From: JAJFFW01 sp039187035
GTDB lineage: Bacteria; Pseudomonadota; Alphaproteobacteria; Caulobacterales; Parvularculaceae
Direction of reading: 5' to 3'
Length of the DNA: 27,547 bases
Assembly (NCBI GenBank): GCA_039187035.1
Contig: JBCCZS010000014.1
Coordinates: 1 to 27,547, forward strand
In this document: positions 27,524-27,547 of the stretch, one piece after another
Position numbering within the stretch: the first letter of the stretch is position 1
How the letters are laid out: each line of letters opens with the position of its first letter
Translations under genes and position numbers: made by a program
The notes under the pieces: model-generated
The model's input: only the letters and a program-made list of their open reading frames with translations
Databases searched by the model: none
Told to the model about the DNA's origin: nothing

Positions 27524-27547
27524 GACCAGGACCGGGACCAGGACCGG
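27524..27547. repeat. 12-base tandem repeat at the window edge
   Basis: GACCAGGACCGG occurs twice in perfect tandem and reaches the end of the window, so the array may continue. Being a multiple of three, it could be coding. On the plus strand an ATG at 27519 would read MKTRTGTRTG, perhaps the start of the next gene. On the minus strand a frame from the edge to a stop at 27452 ends hydrophobically (VLVPVLVFILAP). Neither has enough support to call a gene. Confidence 0.5.

Overview
The window looks like chromosomal DNA of a high-GC alphaproteobacterium. The signs are a popZ-family polar organiser gene, a tight FtsB/DivIC-pdhA pair, a phasin with PhaR-type operators, Tad pseudopilin-like genes, and three perfect CtrA boxes (TTAA-N7-TTAA). 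The gene mix would suit a Caulobacterales/Parvularculales-type lineage, but the genus cannot be fixed from sequence alone. I see no insertion sequence, prophage or CRISPR array.

Layout. Bases 1-5069 (minus strand) hold a vitamin B12 operon: a promoter, a textbook cobalamin riboswitch, then btuB-btuF-btuC-btuD with overlapping ends, running into the first codons of cobQ at the window edge. tRNA-Asn(GUU) follows at 5070-5145. Next is a short gap (5146-5361) with a perfect CtrA box, a C-rich stretch and a terminator-like hairpin, which I read as a candidate CtrA-driven small RNA. Bases 5362-11404 (minus) are a three-gene tripartite RND efflux operon; its outer-membrane channel carries an unusual aspartate-rich, calcium-loop-like insert. 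tRNA-Cys(GCA) is at 11842-11915.

Bases 12121-15265 (plus) carry a protein-isoaspartate-methyltransferase-like gene, a popZ gene broken by a single-base frameshift, ftsB/divIC and pdhA. The popZ upstream region has a perfect CtrA box. Another perfect CtrA box, overlapping the tail of the pdhA terminator, precedes a TadG-TadE-TadE/F cluster (15504-18934). A GT4 glycosyltransferase follows and converges on a minus-strand pair, an exosortase-family protease and an asparagine-synthase-like amidotransferase. Acetyl-CoA synthetase (acs) and a SPOR-tailed D,D-carboxypeptidase lie beyond, also on the minus strand. The window ends with a phasin gene whose promoter sits between two TGC-N3-GCA operators and which has a strong terminator.

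Taken together, the region mixes metabolism (B12 uptake, PDH E1 alpha, Acs, PHA granule coat) with envelope and cell-cycle functions (Tad, PopZ, FtsB, carboxypeptidase, exosortase/polysaccharide genes). The perfect CtrA boxes suggest that some of these are tied to the cell cycle. The items I find most novel are the candidate CtrA-driven sRNA, the calcium-loop-like inserts in two unrelated envelope proteins, and the minimal exosortase-amidotransferase-glycosyltransferase locus with no visible sorting substrate.
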